Assembly (NCBI GenBank): GCA_022495995.1
Contig: JAFEMH010000527.1
Coordinates: forward strand, 124,001-188,000
DNA from: Adenophora triphylla var. japonica
Taxonomy: Eukaryota; Streptophyta; Magnoliopsida; Asterales; Campanulaceae
Reading direction: 5' to 3'
Length of the DNA: 64,000 nt
The translations under genes were made by a program, and so were the position numbers. The notes under the pieces are model-generated. The model was not told where the DNA came from. It made no database searches and saw nothing but the letters and a program-made list of their open reading frames with translations. Shown here piece after piece: positions 22,793 to 34,569 of the stretch. Within the stretch, counting starts at the first letter, position 1, and every line of letters begins with the position of its first letter.

Positions 22793-23850
22793 TATAGCGA
22801 TGCGTGAATTTTTCAACATCTCGGAGTCGCCACTTATTATTTATTTAGGAAAACAATAAGAAAAACCTTTTTGATTTTAAAGAAATTTGAGGGTTCGGAG
22901 GTTAAGTTATGAAATGGGAAGGTCGAGGAGCACCCATTCCACCCAATCCGGAGATCGGTCTTGCCAATTGAGTATTATCAATCTTTACAATAAATAAGAA
23001 CAAGAAAACCTAATCAATTTCTTGATTAGGAATGTCGGATTATATGCTTCGAGATCACCTCCATCGATTGAAGGGACTCTAGGCTAATCCTTTTTTATGG
23101 GATTACACCACTCTAAAAGCCAATAGAGAGAGATTGAGAAGAAGAGAGTAAAAGTATATGAATTTACCTTGTGTTTGGGGTGTATTTGATTTAGAACGTG
23201 GTTCTAAGATGTCTTCTCAATCGAGAAGTGATTCGGGCAGAGTTTCGACTCAATATTAGAGTCAAATCTTGATGCGGACAGAGCTTCGCCTCAATCCTTT
23301 ATTCGGGTTTTGATGTTTGTCGATCAACAAGGTTGATAAACAAACTTTAGGTGATTTTAGGGTGATTTTGTAGGAATCTTTCAGGGAGAGAAACCAACAA
23401 AATGTGTGTGTTGTGTGTTTTCGATCGTGGATCGGGGACCTCTGAAATACTGAAAGCCATCAGGTATTTATAGGGGTTTAAGAGGGGGATGGATGACTTG
23501 GTCACCAAGATTAGGAGACTCAAGGAAGGTTCCAGAACTCAACTGTCATTGGATGACCGGATTGATAAGGTTTTATCTCGAAAAGAGTTTGAAACGGAGA
23601 ATGAGAGTGATTCTGCATATCCTGCTGAGGGTTTGTCTCGCGCGAGACACGTATGTCTCGTGCGAGACAACTAGTCGGTTGACTATTTTATCCTCTTCAG
23701 TTGTTCCGTTAGTCAGTTAGGTCCAAAACTAACGAGGTTAGTTAGAAACTTAACGAAACATGCCGAAACTGATATGCTTTCATCAAAACATAAAAGCGAG
23801 ATGAAGAGTAGTGTAATCATGAATTATTGGTTCTGAATGGGGTGTCTACA
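22793..23850 (-). repeat. Element D 3' LTR (1058 bp)
   Basis: Ends GGTGTCTACA. Minus-strand CCTATAAATACC at about 23463-23475 is a TATA-like site. The paired dyads at 23635-23668 are GTCTCGCGCGAGAC and GTCTCGTGCGAGAC. Confidence 0.92.
23635..23668. repeat. Two CG-centred dyads in element D LTR (left)
   Basis: GTCTCGCGCGAGAC at 23635-23648 is a perfect 14-bp palindrome; GTCTCGTGCGAGAC at 23655-23668 has one mismatched pair. Confidence 0.9.
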
Positions 23851-26332
23851 GAGCCCCTCGGCGACAAGACTTATGAAAGAAGTCATGTCGTCGATAGAAA
23901 AGACATCATTCTGAACATTGGGATGGTCGTGCCGCACGGTTGCCTACGTATTTCTAAGAGAGAATCAGACCAAACGTAGTTCGACTCCAAAACACTAAAA
24001 AGGCTATTTTAGGTATTTTGAAAAGCATTTTTGAAAATCGAAGAGAGAGATTATTTTTTTGAAAAGGTAAAATCATACTGAGGAATCAAAGACTTGACCC
24101 AATTCTGAATATACCTGTTTGTTGATGAAGTTGTTGAAGTGCGCCGCCCGAGGTTATTGACGTTGCCATTGTGCCGAGGTTACGGGCTTTGTTGTCGTTG
24201 CTGCCGTCACAGACTTTGTTGGTGTCGCCGAGGTCACGAACTTGAAGTTTGCTGCCGTCACAGACTTTGTTGTAGTCGCCGAGGTCACGGACTTGAAGTT
24301 TGCTGTCGTCACAGACTTTGCTGATGTCGCCGAGGTCACGGACTTGAAGGTTGCTGCCGTCACAGACTTTGTTGATGTTGCCGAGGTCACGGACTTGAAG
24401 GTTGCTGCCGTCACATACTTTGTTGATGTTGTCGAGGTCACGGACTTGAAGTTTACTACCGTCACAGACTTTGAAGTTGTCGGTTAAGGTGGAGGTTCTG
24501 TCGGCCCCTATAATGTTAGGATATATGCATGCTGGTCTCGGATGAACCCGAATGATTCTTACCTTTCTGCACCTGCTAGCACATAAAGATTCTGAATAGA
24601 CTTTTTTTTTTAGATTTTAGTTGTTTATCTGGACTTACGTGGTGGTGTTCACGTCTGTTCATATAAATGGCCGGTTGGTCATTTTGATGGTGAGTTTATG
24701 TATGAGTATATGGTATATGGAAATGTAGGGACATGTGTATGGATTTGTATTTGAGATGGGTGAACTGTAGGAGTGAACTTGTGTTTGACAAGTTGGGACC
24801 AAATCAGGTTCATGCAGAATCTGTTGCTAGTCAGCAAGGCTGAATTTCAATGAGTAACCTTTTGTGAACACATCTAGGCTTGTTGCGAATCTTCATTCTT
24901 AATTCTTCCTTGAGTCATGTCTCTAGGAGGCAAACGACTACAAATCTGTCGACTGTCGTAATGGCTTTATGTCCAAGGCCCTTTGCTGTCTCAAGCCCCA
25001 AGTTGCTTGAATGTGGTAGATGACTTTGTGAACAGGCTTGTGAGTCTGCTTTCTTGACTTGAAGATGATCAAAGAGGGCTCTCCTTGTTGATTTGATTTG
25101 AAGAGGATCGAAAGATGTTCGATGAAGAAGGTTGAAGAAAAGTCTCCCTTTGTCCTTTGATTTTTTTTTCTTAGTGACGCACCCTGGTTTTTGCCTAGAC
25201 CGCCCTTTCGGGTTTTCAATCTAGCGGACATCTCTTTTGCGTCTTTTTTTTCCTTCTTTTTTTTTGAAAATAGTATGTTAACTCGAAGAGAACTCAGAGG
25301 AGAGAGAGATGAGATCTCAAGTTAGTTGAGGAGAGACGGACTCTATTCTTTGGAAGGTGATCCAAGCATTGTCTTTTTGGGGAAATGTATTCTCTAATGA
25401 TGAGAGTGAGAAGCAAAGAGAAAAGCCCCTAATGCAGATTTAATTATTTTGAAGAGTTGAAGTAGAGATTGACTGGGGGAGGAAAGGTTAGGAAACCCCA
25501 TTTTTGATGCTTGGATTTCAAGAGTGTGTATGAGAGTGGCTAACAGGAAGCCCCTAGACTCGACAAGAAACGTTACTTGGCTCAAGAATCTAGAAAAGTT
25601 ACTCTACCTTTTAATGAACCGTGCATCATCTAGAATTTTCTAAATAAGTTTGAGAAGAAAGCCAATCATTAGTATGACTTAAGGGTAAATATTTTTCTAG
25701 ATACTGAAAGTCTTCTTCACTTGTTGTAAGAGGATGTTGAGTAACCTCCATTTCTTTTGTTGGTACCACTTGACTCCTCTTCTTTGTAGGAGAGTCCTTC
25801 ATGCATTTGAATTTTCACCTTTGTTGTTGGGGTGATGAAAGCTTGAGAGTTTTTTTTTATATTTTTTTTGTACTCTCACAGCTTTGAATTGAGTAACCCC
25901 ACTCTTCTTGGGATGAATGTTGACTGCAGCACCTTTGATTTTCTGCGTTTGTTGACTTTTGACTTTCAGTAGGGGTAATGTTTAGCCTAAGTTCCTAAGG
26001 ATAAATTTCTTCTTAAACTCGCTTAGAAGTCTCTATTTTTTTTGCAATGATTTAGGGAATAGAGGGTCCATTATTTTGCATGAATTAAATGATACTCATG
26101 AGGTAGAACAACTTTAGGGAAAGTGTTTAGGAAAAAATGACTTTGATTAATTGAAAAATTTAAGAACAAACTCGATAGTTTAGATGACACAAACTAGAGG
26201 AGGTGAGAAGTACTAGAAAGACAGAACGACTCTTCGAGTTCATACTTGGAAATTTAAAACCTAGTCTACTTCTATCAAAGGAGAAAGGGAGAGGGTAGTT
26301 GTAGCCCCAAAGTGGTAAGAGCTTCATCTTCT
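23851..26332 (-). other. Element D 3' non-coding region
   Basis: About 2.5 kb between the end of gag and the 3' LTR with no recognisable domain in any frame. It holds the 51-bp minisatellite (24150-24485) and several T-runs. A short purine stretch (minus strand CGAGGGGCTC, 23851-23860) next to the LTR is the likely polypurine tract. Confidence 0.65.
24150..24485. repeat. Minisatellite, 51-bp unit, about six copies
   Basis: The word GTCACAGACTTTG recurs every 51 bases (near 24206, 24257, 24308, 24359, 24410, 24461). Each unit is made of two related halves, GTCACAGACTTTG... and GTCACGGACTTG.... The unit is a multiple of three, so open frames on both strands (for example Thr/Ser/Val-rich on the minus strand, KSVTAATFKSVTSATST) arise automatically. 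Confidence 0.88.
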
Positions 26333-27696
26333 TCATGGATTACGAGGGAGAGGATTGTTGATGACGTTGGGACGTTCTAACTCTCCATTGTCAAAGTGGT
26401 CTTGAATGATGTCCTTCAAGTGGTGGCAAGTGTTGGTGTCGTGACCCGTGAAGTTGTGGTACTTGCAGAATAAATGATGAGCATGATTAGGACCCATATC
26501 TTTAGGAGGACCACCTTCTCTTGGTTTGATCTTTTCATTCTTGACGAGCACATCGAAGAGTTCTTCTTGAGAAATTCCTTCAATTTTGTCATAGTGCCTC
26601 TTTTTCTTTTCGGGAGGAGGAACAGCAGGATACTTGCCGGTGTTGGGGCGGTTGAATGCAATAGCGTTGAATGAAGCATCCTTACTTGTGGTGGGCTTGT
26701 TGTAGCGAAAAGTACTTTCCTTCTTTTTGCTTTTTAGGAAGTCATCAATCCTAATTCCGGACTCATGGAGTTCATCGAGACTAGGAAAGTAATTACCGGC
26801 GAGCTTCTCTTGAAATTCATCACAGAGGCATTGAAGGAAGATGTGGATTTGCTCTTTGAGAGTAGGTCTTTCGACAATTCAGTAAGTTTGAGTCTCCATC
26901 TTCTAGCAAATTCAGCAAAAGACTCATTGGCATGTTGCTTGGTTTGTTCAAGATCCCTTCTAGTAGGGCGGTAGGTGGAGTTGTCTTCAAACTGCCTTTG
27001 GAAGACCAAACATGCAGACGACCAGTCAAGCCTTGTAGTTGTAGGAAGAGACATGTACCAATCCCTTGAAGCACCCTCCAAGGTTTGAGGAAAGCATTGG
27101 GCCAAGATTGTGTTATCAATGCCCATCGGGAGCATGGCCCAAGTGTAGGTTTCAACATGAGCTCGAGGACAAGTAGTACCATTGAACTTGGCGTTGTCGG
27201 GTGTCTTGTACTTGCGAGGAAACTTGGTGATGGATTGTTGAAGAGCATCAGGATCAAATGGAACAAATGACCCTTTTGAAGTGTCAAGGGTTGCAAGTTT
27301 TTTCTCAAAGTAGTTCTTAGTAACATGGTCACCAAGCTTAGTAGTTTCACCACTACCTTCTTTCTTGATTTTAGTACCCTTGGAGGTATGCTCCTCATCA
27401 TCGAAGGAGGATGAGGAGGAGGATGAATCGGATTCTTCCTTTTTCTTGCTTGACTTTTTGGTTTTCCTACTCTTTTTGGTGTAGAATTCCTCTTCATCGG
27501 AGGAGGATTCCTCTTTCTGGTTTTGCTTTCTTCCTTTCTTGACTTTCATGTCATGGAGCTCTTGCATAAGGGCGGCCATTTGGGCATTTTACTCATCGAT
27601 TTTCTTACTTTGTTCATCCAACTTAAGCAGGGCTTGGATGAGTTGAGCCTTAGCTTCGTTGATTTCGGCCTCGGTGACAGAAGGAGAAGCAGACAT
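26333..27696 (-). pseudogene. Element D gag
   Basis: Start ATG 27696 (MSASPSVTEAEINEAKAQL), a predicted coiled coil; an in-frame TAA at 27589 interrupts it. The frame continues with a Ser/Lys/Glu-rich low-complexity segment (about 27350-27530). The retrotransposon gag capsid-like domain is at about 26880-27200 (FNGTTCPRAHVETYTWAM, LEGASRDWYMSLP, FQRQFEDNSTYRPTRRDLEQ). A frameshift near 26870 moves to the frame that ends at 26333, which carries the Cys/His cluster FCKYHNFTGHDTNTCHHL instead of a zinc knuckle and ends in NPLPRNP. Length about 450 residues. It should form particles in which the element RNA is packaged. Confidence 0.82.
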
Positions 27697-29173
27697 CGTG
27701 TCGAGCTTTGGCGAAGAACCTAGACGTCTAGCAACCGTGTTAAACCATGATCGAGTCCCAACAAGTTGGCTGAATAGGGTGAATGAAGGCTTGAAGGTTA
27801 GAAGGTTTTGACGAAAACACGAAGAGACCGAACACTGATCTCGCACGGGACAAGCAGTCTCGCACGGGATAACACCACGGGAAGTCACAATTTTCTGATT
27901 TGAATCCTAATTTTGGTCGGACGAAAAATCCATTTTGGGGGTTTCTAGCATTCAAAAACCAAACCTAGGGACCTAGGGGTCGAAGTCATCCCAAGTAACA
28001 TCAAGTTTTGTGCAATAAATTTGGTGAGAAAATTTTCTCTTTAGGGGCAAATCCGAAGGGACAATCATAGGGACATTTCCGAAGGGACAATTTCGAAGCG
28101 ACAATTTTTTGATTTCTTTTCCATGGATTATTGCACAAAACAAGATCTTGACAAGGGATTACAAGGACTCCAAGATCAAATCGACCGATCACGGAGTGTC
28201 TTAAAAAGTCAATTTACATGATATTTGGCGATGCAGGGCTGGAAGACTTGGCTCCCCGCGATATGACAATCTAGATGGATTGAATACGCGGAGTGGGATG
28301 ATCCAACTTCAGAGAGACCGGTGACTAGGTGGTTATCGTCATCCGTCCTTAGTGTGAGTCCCGGGTTAATCAGGGTATGTAGTAAAATGACAGATGTAAT
28401 ATGAGTGCGCATGTGTGAGAGTCAATCTAGGTGATAGAGTAAATAGAAAGTTTTGTTTTGAAAACTAAAAGAAAAATAGATAGTGGCCGCACCAAGTGAT
28501 TGCCTACGTTTCTCCCAAATTAGGAAGACTCAGGTGGTCGTAATTCCACTTAAAGAGAGAGAGATCGAGAGAATTAAATTAATTAATTACAAAGCCCGAG
28601 TCAACCGATGACCGGTAAAAAAAATAAATCAATCTCACGCAAGTATATAGTTCAAGTATTTAATAATTACTCTACCCTGCAAAATAGAGTTAGCACAAGC
28701 AAAATAATAATTTATTTTGACTTTTCTGAATTTTAAAACTTTTCTGTAATTTTTTTTTTGATATGGTTAGACCTTAAGAAAAGTCAAACCAATGCTTTTT
28801 TGTAATAGGGTCAAACTTTGAAGAAAAGGTCAACTGAGCCAAGGAATCTTTATTTTTTTTCAAGCCTTGACAAAACGTCAATTGACCTAACCCTTTTATT
28901 TTATTTTATTTTATTTTATTATTTTATTTTATTTATTATTATTTTTTTCAAGACCGTCGCCAAACAGAGGAACAGTAATTTTTTTTTCTTTCGAATACTA
29001 GTCTCGCGCGGTATTACTTTATCCCGCGCTGGACAAGCATTCGGACAGTAATTTTTTTTGAAGAAAACTGTACAGAAAAATTTGAAAAAATCCAAAAAAA
29101 TCAAATTTTTACAGAAAAATAAAAAGATTGATAATACTCAATTGTGCGCAAGTCTAACCCTCTCAATTAATTG
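27697..29173 (-). other. Element D leader
   Basis: Non-coding. It carries dyad-related words: CTCGCACGGGA twice at 27840-27875, and CTCGCGCGGTA and ATCCCGCGCTGG at 29003-29035. There is a TTTTA microsatellite at about 28893-28946. Confidence 0.65.
28893..28946. repeat. TTTTA microsatellite
   Basis: About ten TTTTA/TTTA units in the element D leader. Confidence 0.85.
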
Positions 29174-29191
29174 TCCCCAGCAGAGTCGCCA
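29174..29191 (-). promoter_or_regulatory. Element D primer-binding site
   Basis: Minus strand TGGCGACTCTGCTGGGGA, one base from the LTR end. It differs at one position from the gypsy H site (43417-43434), so both use the same or a sister tRNA primer. Confidence 0.88.
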
Positions 29192-29192
29192 C

Positions 29193-30249
29193 TGTAGCGT
29201 TACGTGAATTTTTCAACATCTCGGAGTCGCCACTTATTATTTATTTAGGAAAACAATAAGAAAAACCTTTTTGATTTTGAAGAGATTTGAGGGTTCAGGG
29301 GTTAAGTTATGAAATGGGAAGGTCGAGGAGCACCCATTCCACCCAATTCGAAGATCGGTCTTGCCAATTGAGTATTATCAATCTTTACAATAAATAAGAA
29401 CAAGAAAACCTAATCAATTTCTTGATTAGGAATGTCGGATTATATGCTTCGAGATCACCTCCTTCGATTGAAGGGACTCTAGGCTAATCTTTTTTATGGG
29501 ATTACACCACTCTAAAAGCTAATAGAGAGAGATTGAGAAGAAGAGAGTAAAAGTATAGGAATTTACCTTGTGTTTGGGGAGTATTTGATTTAGAACGTGG
29601 TTCTAAGATGTCTTCTCGATCGAGAAGTGATTCGGGCAGAGTTTCAACTCAATATGAGAGTCAAATCTTGATGCGCACAAAGCTTCGCCTCAATTCTTGA
29701 TTCGGGTTTTAATGTTTGTCGAACAACAAGGTTGATAAACAAACTTTAGGTGATTTTAGGGTGATTTTGTAGGAATCTTTCAGGGAGAGAAACCAACAAA
29801 ATGTGTGTGTTGTGTGTTTTCGATCGTGGATCGGGGACCTCTGAAATACTGAAAGCCATTGGGTATTTATAGGGGTTTAAGAGGTGGATGGATGACTTGG
29901 TCACCAAGATTAGGAGACTCAAGGAAGGTTCCAGAACTCAACTGTCATTGGATGACCGGATTGATAAGGTTTTATCTAGAAAAGAGTTTGAAACGGAGAA
30001 GGAGAGTGATTCTATATATCCTGCAGAGGGTTTGTCTCGCATGAGACACGTATGTCTCGTGCGAGACAACTAGTCGGTTGACTATTTTGTCCTCTTCAGT
30101 TGTTTCGTTAGTCAGTTAGGTCCAAAACTAACGAGGTTAGTTAGAAACTTAACGAAACATGCCGAAACTGATATGCTTTCATCAAAACATAAAAGCGAGA
30201 CAAAGAGTAGTGTAATCATGAATTATTTGTTCAGAATGGGGTGTCTACA
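29193..30249 (-). repeat. Element D 5' LTR (1057 bp)
   Basis: TG...CA ends. The dyads here are GTCTCGCATGAGAC (30034-30047) and GTCTCGTGCGAGAC (30054-30067). A TATA-like site is on the minus strand at about 29862-29874. Confidence 0.93.
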
Positions 30250-30367
30250 GGTAGCCCCTACTTCTTTCTCGCAGCTTTGGCCTATTAGTTTGTGTAATTT
30301 TTGTAATAAAATCATTACCAAACTTCTATGCTCTCGGCTGCAAAATGTGCTTCCTCGTATTATCTCT
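30250..30367 (+). pseudogene. LINE-2 ORF2, middle fragment (RT fingers)
   Basis: 118 bases between D and E. They encode PTSFSQLWPISLCNFCNKII and run to LPRIIS, the RT motif just before the SPQQSGF motif. It starts with the GGTAG copy of D and ends with the TCTCT copy of E. It matches LINE-1 (NEFRPISLCNFSNKVITKLL). Confidence 0.92.
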
Positions 30368-31973
30368 TGATGGATGTGTATTTACCCATCCAAATGATGC
30401 ACTTTTAGGCTTTCTTTGCGTTTGATTCCCGAGTTTTATGTATATTTGATGTGGTTTGTGAGTATTTTATGAGTACAGGGTATAGAGCTGATTAAAGGTG
30501 CATTTTATGGCTAAAAAGTGCAAAAGGAATAAAGTGGAGCGGAGCAGAGAAGGAAAAAAACTGAAATTACGAGCTTAAGGACTAAACTGGCATTTGGAAG
30601 CTTTTGGACTAAATGGGAAATATTGGAAAATTCAGGGACTGAACAGGGAATATGGAATTTTCGGACGAATTTAATTTATAAAAATTCCTGGGATAAAATG
30701 AAAAATAAAAGTCCAAAGAGCGAAGCGCAGAAGAAGTCATTAAAGTGGTCAAAATGCGATTGCAAAAGTGCGAGACGAAACGAGTATACTAATTACAATC
30801 CAAGGCCACTGCTGGAAAAATGAGGGCCAAGGTTGGCCGGGGATTTTGGGGCCAATGCAGGAGAAGGCTAGGGCCATTCAAGGCCATTTGGGGCCGAAGC
30901 TGGGCCAAGGAAATATGGGCCAAATGCAAAAGTGCCGTGCACTGTCGCTGTCACTAAGGGCGACCGCGCTCACATGACGAAATTGAAGACCAACTCTCGG
31001 CCAACTTGGGCGTCCGCGCTAGAATTCGAGAGCGGCCGCGCTGTTTCCGACGCCCATTGCTACAGTTCACGTATTATTGAGGGAATTATTGTCATTGCCT
31101 GGCCTTTGACCACAGATCCACCCTATTTTCTATATAATGATGCAGCCATATTAGTACGGAACATATACCATCATATATCACAGAGTATTTTTTATATAGT
31201 TTTGTTTTATGCTTTTCTTGGATCAATTGAAGGGAAGAACAATTCAATTTCCAGGTTTTTATTATTAATTATGAGTAGCTAATTTATTAGATTTGTAGAT
31301 TGTTTTGATCTTCGCCAGATTTCTATGCAATATTAATATTTTAATTCTTTCTATTTAATTCCTTCTAGTTCAATAATAGATCTTAAATTTCTTGTTCTTA
31401 GATTTGAGACGTATGTTAAGATACGAACTCATCTTTGAATAATTGGGTATTTATTGAGCCATTAATTTTGGCGATTTATACATTGACCACTATTGATTGA
31501 ATAATTTGATCTGTGCTGTAATAGAATCGGATCAATGTTAGGTTCTTTAATTCTTGTGTGCTTAATTTATTCTTGGTGTATTGTGGAACCGTAATAGAAA
31601 CTGCAATATTAAAAGAGTATTTAGGATTGTAATCCGGCCATCTAACCGTGTCGATCCTAGCTAAAGTGAATGAACCCTAGAAGTTGAGTCAATGTTTTAT
31701 AAGTAAAATTCTGCATAGAATGATGGTAAAGTGAAATCCAATCTACGAATCTCTGCTCATAATCTGTTTTATTGTTTATTTAGTTTTAGTTATTTAATTT
31801 ATGCTCTTAGTTTTAAATCAAATCTATAAACTTTGGTTACTAAATTCATTGCTTTTACTTTACTTGTTTACCAACGAGTCTCTGTGGATTCGACCCCTGC
31901 ATTTGCATACTGCTACACCGGTAGTGAGTACACTTGCTCGGTTTTTATTACAAGAGGGAGTTTTCCTCCATCA
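30368..31973 (+). repeat. Element E 5' LTR (1606 bp), only copy
   Basis: Terminal inverted ends TGATGGA...TCCATCA. A GC-rich block at 30840-31060 contains GCGACCGCGCT, GCGTCCGCGCT and GCGGCCGCGCT. A TATA-like TCTATATAATG is at about 31129-31139. No second copy was found in the window. Confidence 0.85.
30958..31042. repeat. Three copies of GCGNCCGCGCT in element E LTR
   Basis: GGGCGACCGCGCT (30958-30970), GGGCGTCCGCGCT (31008-31020), AGCGGCCGCGCT (31031-31042). Spacing is irregular, so they are not a simple tandem array. Confidence 0.8.
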
Positions 31974-31979
31974 AGTTTT

Positions 31980-31997
31980 TGGCGCCGTTGCCGGGGA
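31980..31997 (+). promoter_or_regulatory. Element E primer-binding site
   Basis: TGGCGCCGTTGCCGGGGA, the classic plant gypsy site complementary to tRNA-Asp, six bases after the LTR. Confidence 0.9.
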
Positions 31998-32031
31998 CTT
32001 GTTGCAAGTAAACAAGTAGGTTAAACAGTGA

Positions 32032-34400
32032 ATGCAAGGTCGTCGTTCTTTGAAGCCTATATTGGTGCCATTGGACGATAACATAAATAGACTTGAGGAA
32101 GCATTTGAGGGCGATCCCCTCTTTAATCCCCTTTTCTCGGATTCGGACACCGAATCAGAACCCTCCACCACCGAGGTAGAGGAAGTGAAAGCCGAGATGG
32201 CAGTACCACCGGCGCAAACTATGAATGATTTCCTGAGACCTAGGGTAGACACATCTACCTCTTGCATAGTGCTGTCCGATGCAGCCAAAAATTTAGAGGT
32301 CAAAGGACAATACTTTGCCATATTGCCAAGCTTTCACGGATTGCCTGGTGAGGATGCACTCACGTTCCTTAAAGAGTATATTATTGTTGTTGCTCAATTT
32401 TTGTTAAGACAAGGAGTGACTGAGGAGCAAACTAGATTAAAGTGTTTTCCTTACACTCTTAAGGGAGTGGCTAAAACATGGTTGCTGATGCTTGCACCGA
32501 GCAGCATTAGTACTTGGGGAGAGTTACAAGATGTGTTCCTTAAAAGATATTACCCACATCATCTTTTGGCTAGTTTTAGACAGAAATTGATGACATTTTC
32601 CCAAGATGTGGGGAGCCCTTTCATGAGGCATGGGACAGATTCAATACAATGTTAATACAATGTCCCCAACACAATTTTACACTACCCTCACTGAACCAAG
32701 CCTTTTATGATGGCTTGAATGACAATGGTCAATCAATGGTTGACAATGCTGCTGGAGGCTCGATAGGAGCCAAGACCCCGGAAGAAACTAAAGCTTTATT
32801 TGAGATGTTGAGTGCTAATTCTCAACAAAAGAGTTCGAGGGGTAGAACAAGGGGGGTACTTGAATTGAATGCTAGTGATAATATTTCAAAGCAGATCGCA
32901 CTTTTAAATAATAAATTGGATAAATTGACTGCTTGTGGCACTTCTGCTGGTGCCAATGTTATTACTGATTATTGTGCAAATTGTGGTTTATCATCTCATG
33001 TGACTAATATGTGTCCAAGTGCAGCAAATTTCTTGTATAATCCTGAACAGGCACATGCGTTCAATGGGTATGTACCAAGACCACCACCCCAAGGCAACCC
33101 ATACGGTAACTACAATCCATGGGGTGGCCATCATAATCAGCAAGTGAAACCTCTTCATGTGCCACCACCTGGACAACATGATAAAGAGCCTTGGGAGCTG
33201 GCAGTCCAGCAGTTAAGGATGGAGATGCAGCAAAGTAATAGAAATACAGATGCTGCGTTTGAAAAGATGGGCACACAAGTAGAGCAACTTGTGAAGGTTG
33301 CCCAAGAGTTGATGAAAGAGAAGAACCCACCTGAGCAAGCAAAGTCAATCACAACAGTGTGGGATGAAAGTGAGGAAATTGAGGAGGTATTTCTTTCTTC
33401 CCTTGATAATTTTGAATGTGATAATAGTGATAATGTTAGTGAGGAAGAGGATGAGATGGGGGAGGTTCAATATGTATTTTCTGCATTAAATTTAGAAACC
33501 CCTCTCCCCAATGTTGTGAAAACCACACCCCAGAGAGGTGTGGAGTTTGAAAAGATTAAACATGTTCAAAAAGACCCCGGGTGTTTCACTATCCCAATTT
33601 CTTTAGGGGGTCAAAATTTTAAAGGTTTATTGGATCTTGGGGCAAGTGTCAATGTGATGCCCTTTCATGTTTTTAGAAGTTTGGGGGTATGTGAGTTGAA
33701 ACCACCCATGAGAGACTTGCAATTGGCGGATCTCTCAATCAAAAGACCTTTAGGGGTTATTGAAGGGGTGTTGGTTAAAATTGATAAAATTATTATCCCC
33801 ATTGACTTTTATGTGATGTGTATGGAGGGATCAAGTGAGGAACAACTGAAAACTCCCATTCTACTTGGGAGGCCATTCATGTTTGACACTAAGGCCACCA
33901 TTGATGTGTGTCAAGGGGTGGTGTCATTGAGAGCTATGGGGGAGGAATGTAAGTTTTGTATGCTTAAAAATGATAAGAAACCCTTCCCCGAAGATGGTTT
34001 TGTAGGAGCCATAACCGATTTACCAATTGTCAAATATGATGTGAATGGATGTGAGAAAAGTGGGGATAATGCGGACATTTGTCCCGTGGCTAGTAACACT
34101 AAAGCCGACCAATACTCTAGGAGTAACGGGTCGTATCACTCCTCACACGACTCCCATAAAGAGTCGAATCCATCACATTTACCACAAGGGCCTTCAAAAT
34201 CGAGAGTTAGTGAGGAGAGTTATAGTGATTTGTCTGCTTCTATATTTTTAAATATTTTTGTTCATGATAACTCTCTTGATCTTGGTTGTGAGAATGGTGT
34301 TCTGCAGGTTGCAGAAAAGATTGAGTTTGGGGGTGGAAACCCCAATAAAAAGAAAGAAAAAGAAAGAGGGGTAAGCACAAGCGTAAAGTTTCAAAAATAA
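32032..34400 (+). pseudogene. Element E gag-protease
   Basis: Start ATG 32032, 34 bases after the primer site. The gag core is at 32290-32640 (LEVKGQYFAILPSFHGLPGE, TLKGVAKTWLLMLAP, FLKRYYP). One frameshift near 32640 leads to a 583-codon open frame. This contains the end of gag, a Cys/His cluster (CANCGLSSHVTNMCPS, about 32970-33020), a Pro/Asn-rich linker, an acidic stretch and an aspartic protease (33570-33960: GLLDLGASVNVMPFHVF, then ILLGRPFMF). The protease Asp is followed by Leu-Gly, the form normal for this lineage. The tail is Lys/Glu-rich and continues past 34400 in another frame to a stop near 34511. With one repair-sized defect it is among the best-preserved genes here. It would supply structural proteins and maturation, not cDNA synthesis. 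Confidence 0.83.
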
Positions 34401-34569
34401 ATGTGGCTTCACCCCTACTTGTTGACAATGGAGAGCTGATTTGGAAAGAGAAGGGCGTTTGTGCCCGTGAGGAGAAGAGATGGTCCAAAGGCCGCAAAGC
34501 TAAGGCCAAGTAAGATTGGGACCATAGTCGGGCTAACGACTTTAACCAAATGCGCTGCTTGGGAGGCAA

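Larger units (their letters stand above)
22793..30249 (-). mobile_element. Element D: non-autonomous gypsy-type element with gag only (TR-GAG-like)
   Basis: LTRs 22793-23850 and 29193-30249 (about 96% identical by eye), perfect 5-bp target duplication, and a primer site next to the right LTR, so the element reads on the minus strand. The 5.3-kb interior contains a single gag-like gene (26333-27696). No protease, RT, RNase H or integrase could be recognised on either strand. This matches the published class of terminal-repeat retrotransposons with a GAG domain, which depend on enzymes of other elements. Its gag resembles that of gypsy H (both have an FNGTTCPRAH / FDGTACPKTH motif), and the two have almost the same primer site, so an H-like element is a plausible helper. 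The left LTR begins TA rather than TG, a point mutation. Confidence 0.88.

Noticed and set aside
24242..24487. Plus- and minus-strand repeat proteins over the 51-bp minisatellite
   Set aside because: A tandem unit of 51 bases without stops gives open frames on both strands automatically; no start context or neighbouring coding sequence supports a protein.
22793..30249. Introns explaining the gaps in LINE-2 ORF2
   Set aside because: The gaps are bounded by LTR ends and 5-bp target duplications, not by splice sites.
30368..31973. Solo LTR with unrelated gag-protease next to it
   Set aside because: Primer site, gag start and polypurine tract stand at the expected distances and the duplication TCTCT encloses the whole unit, so it is one element.
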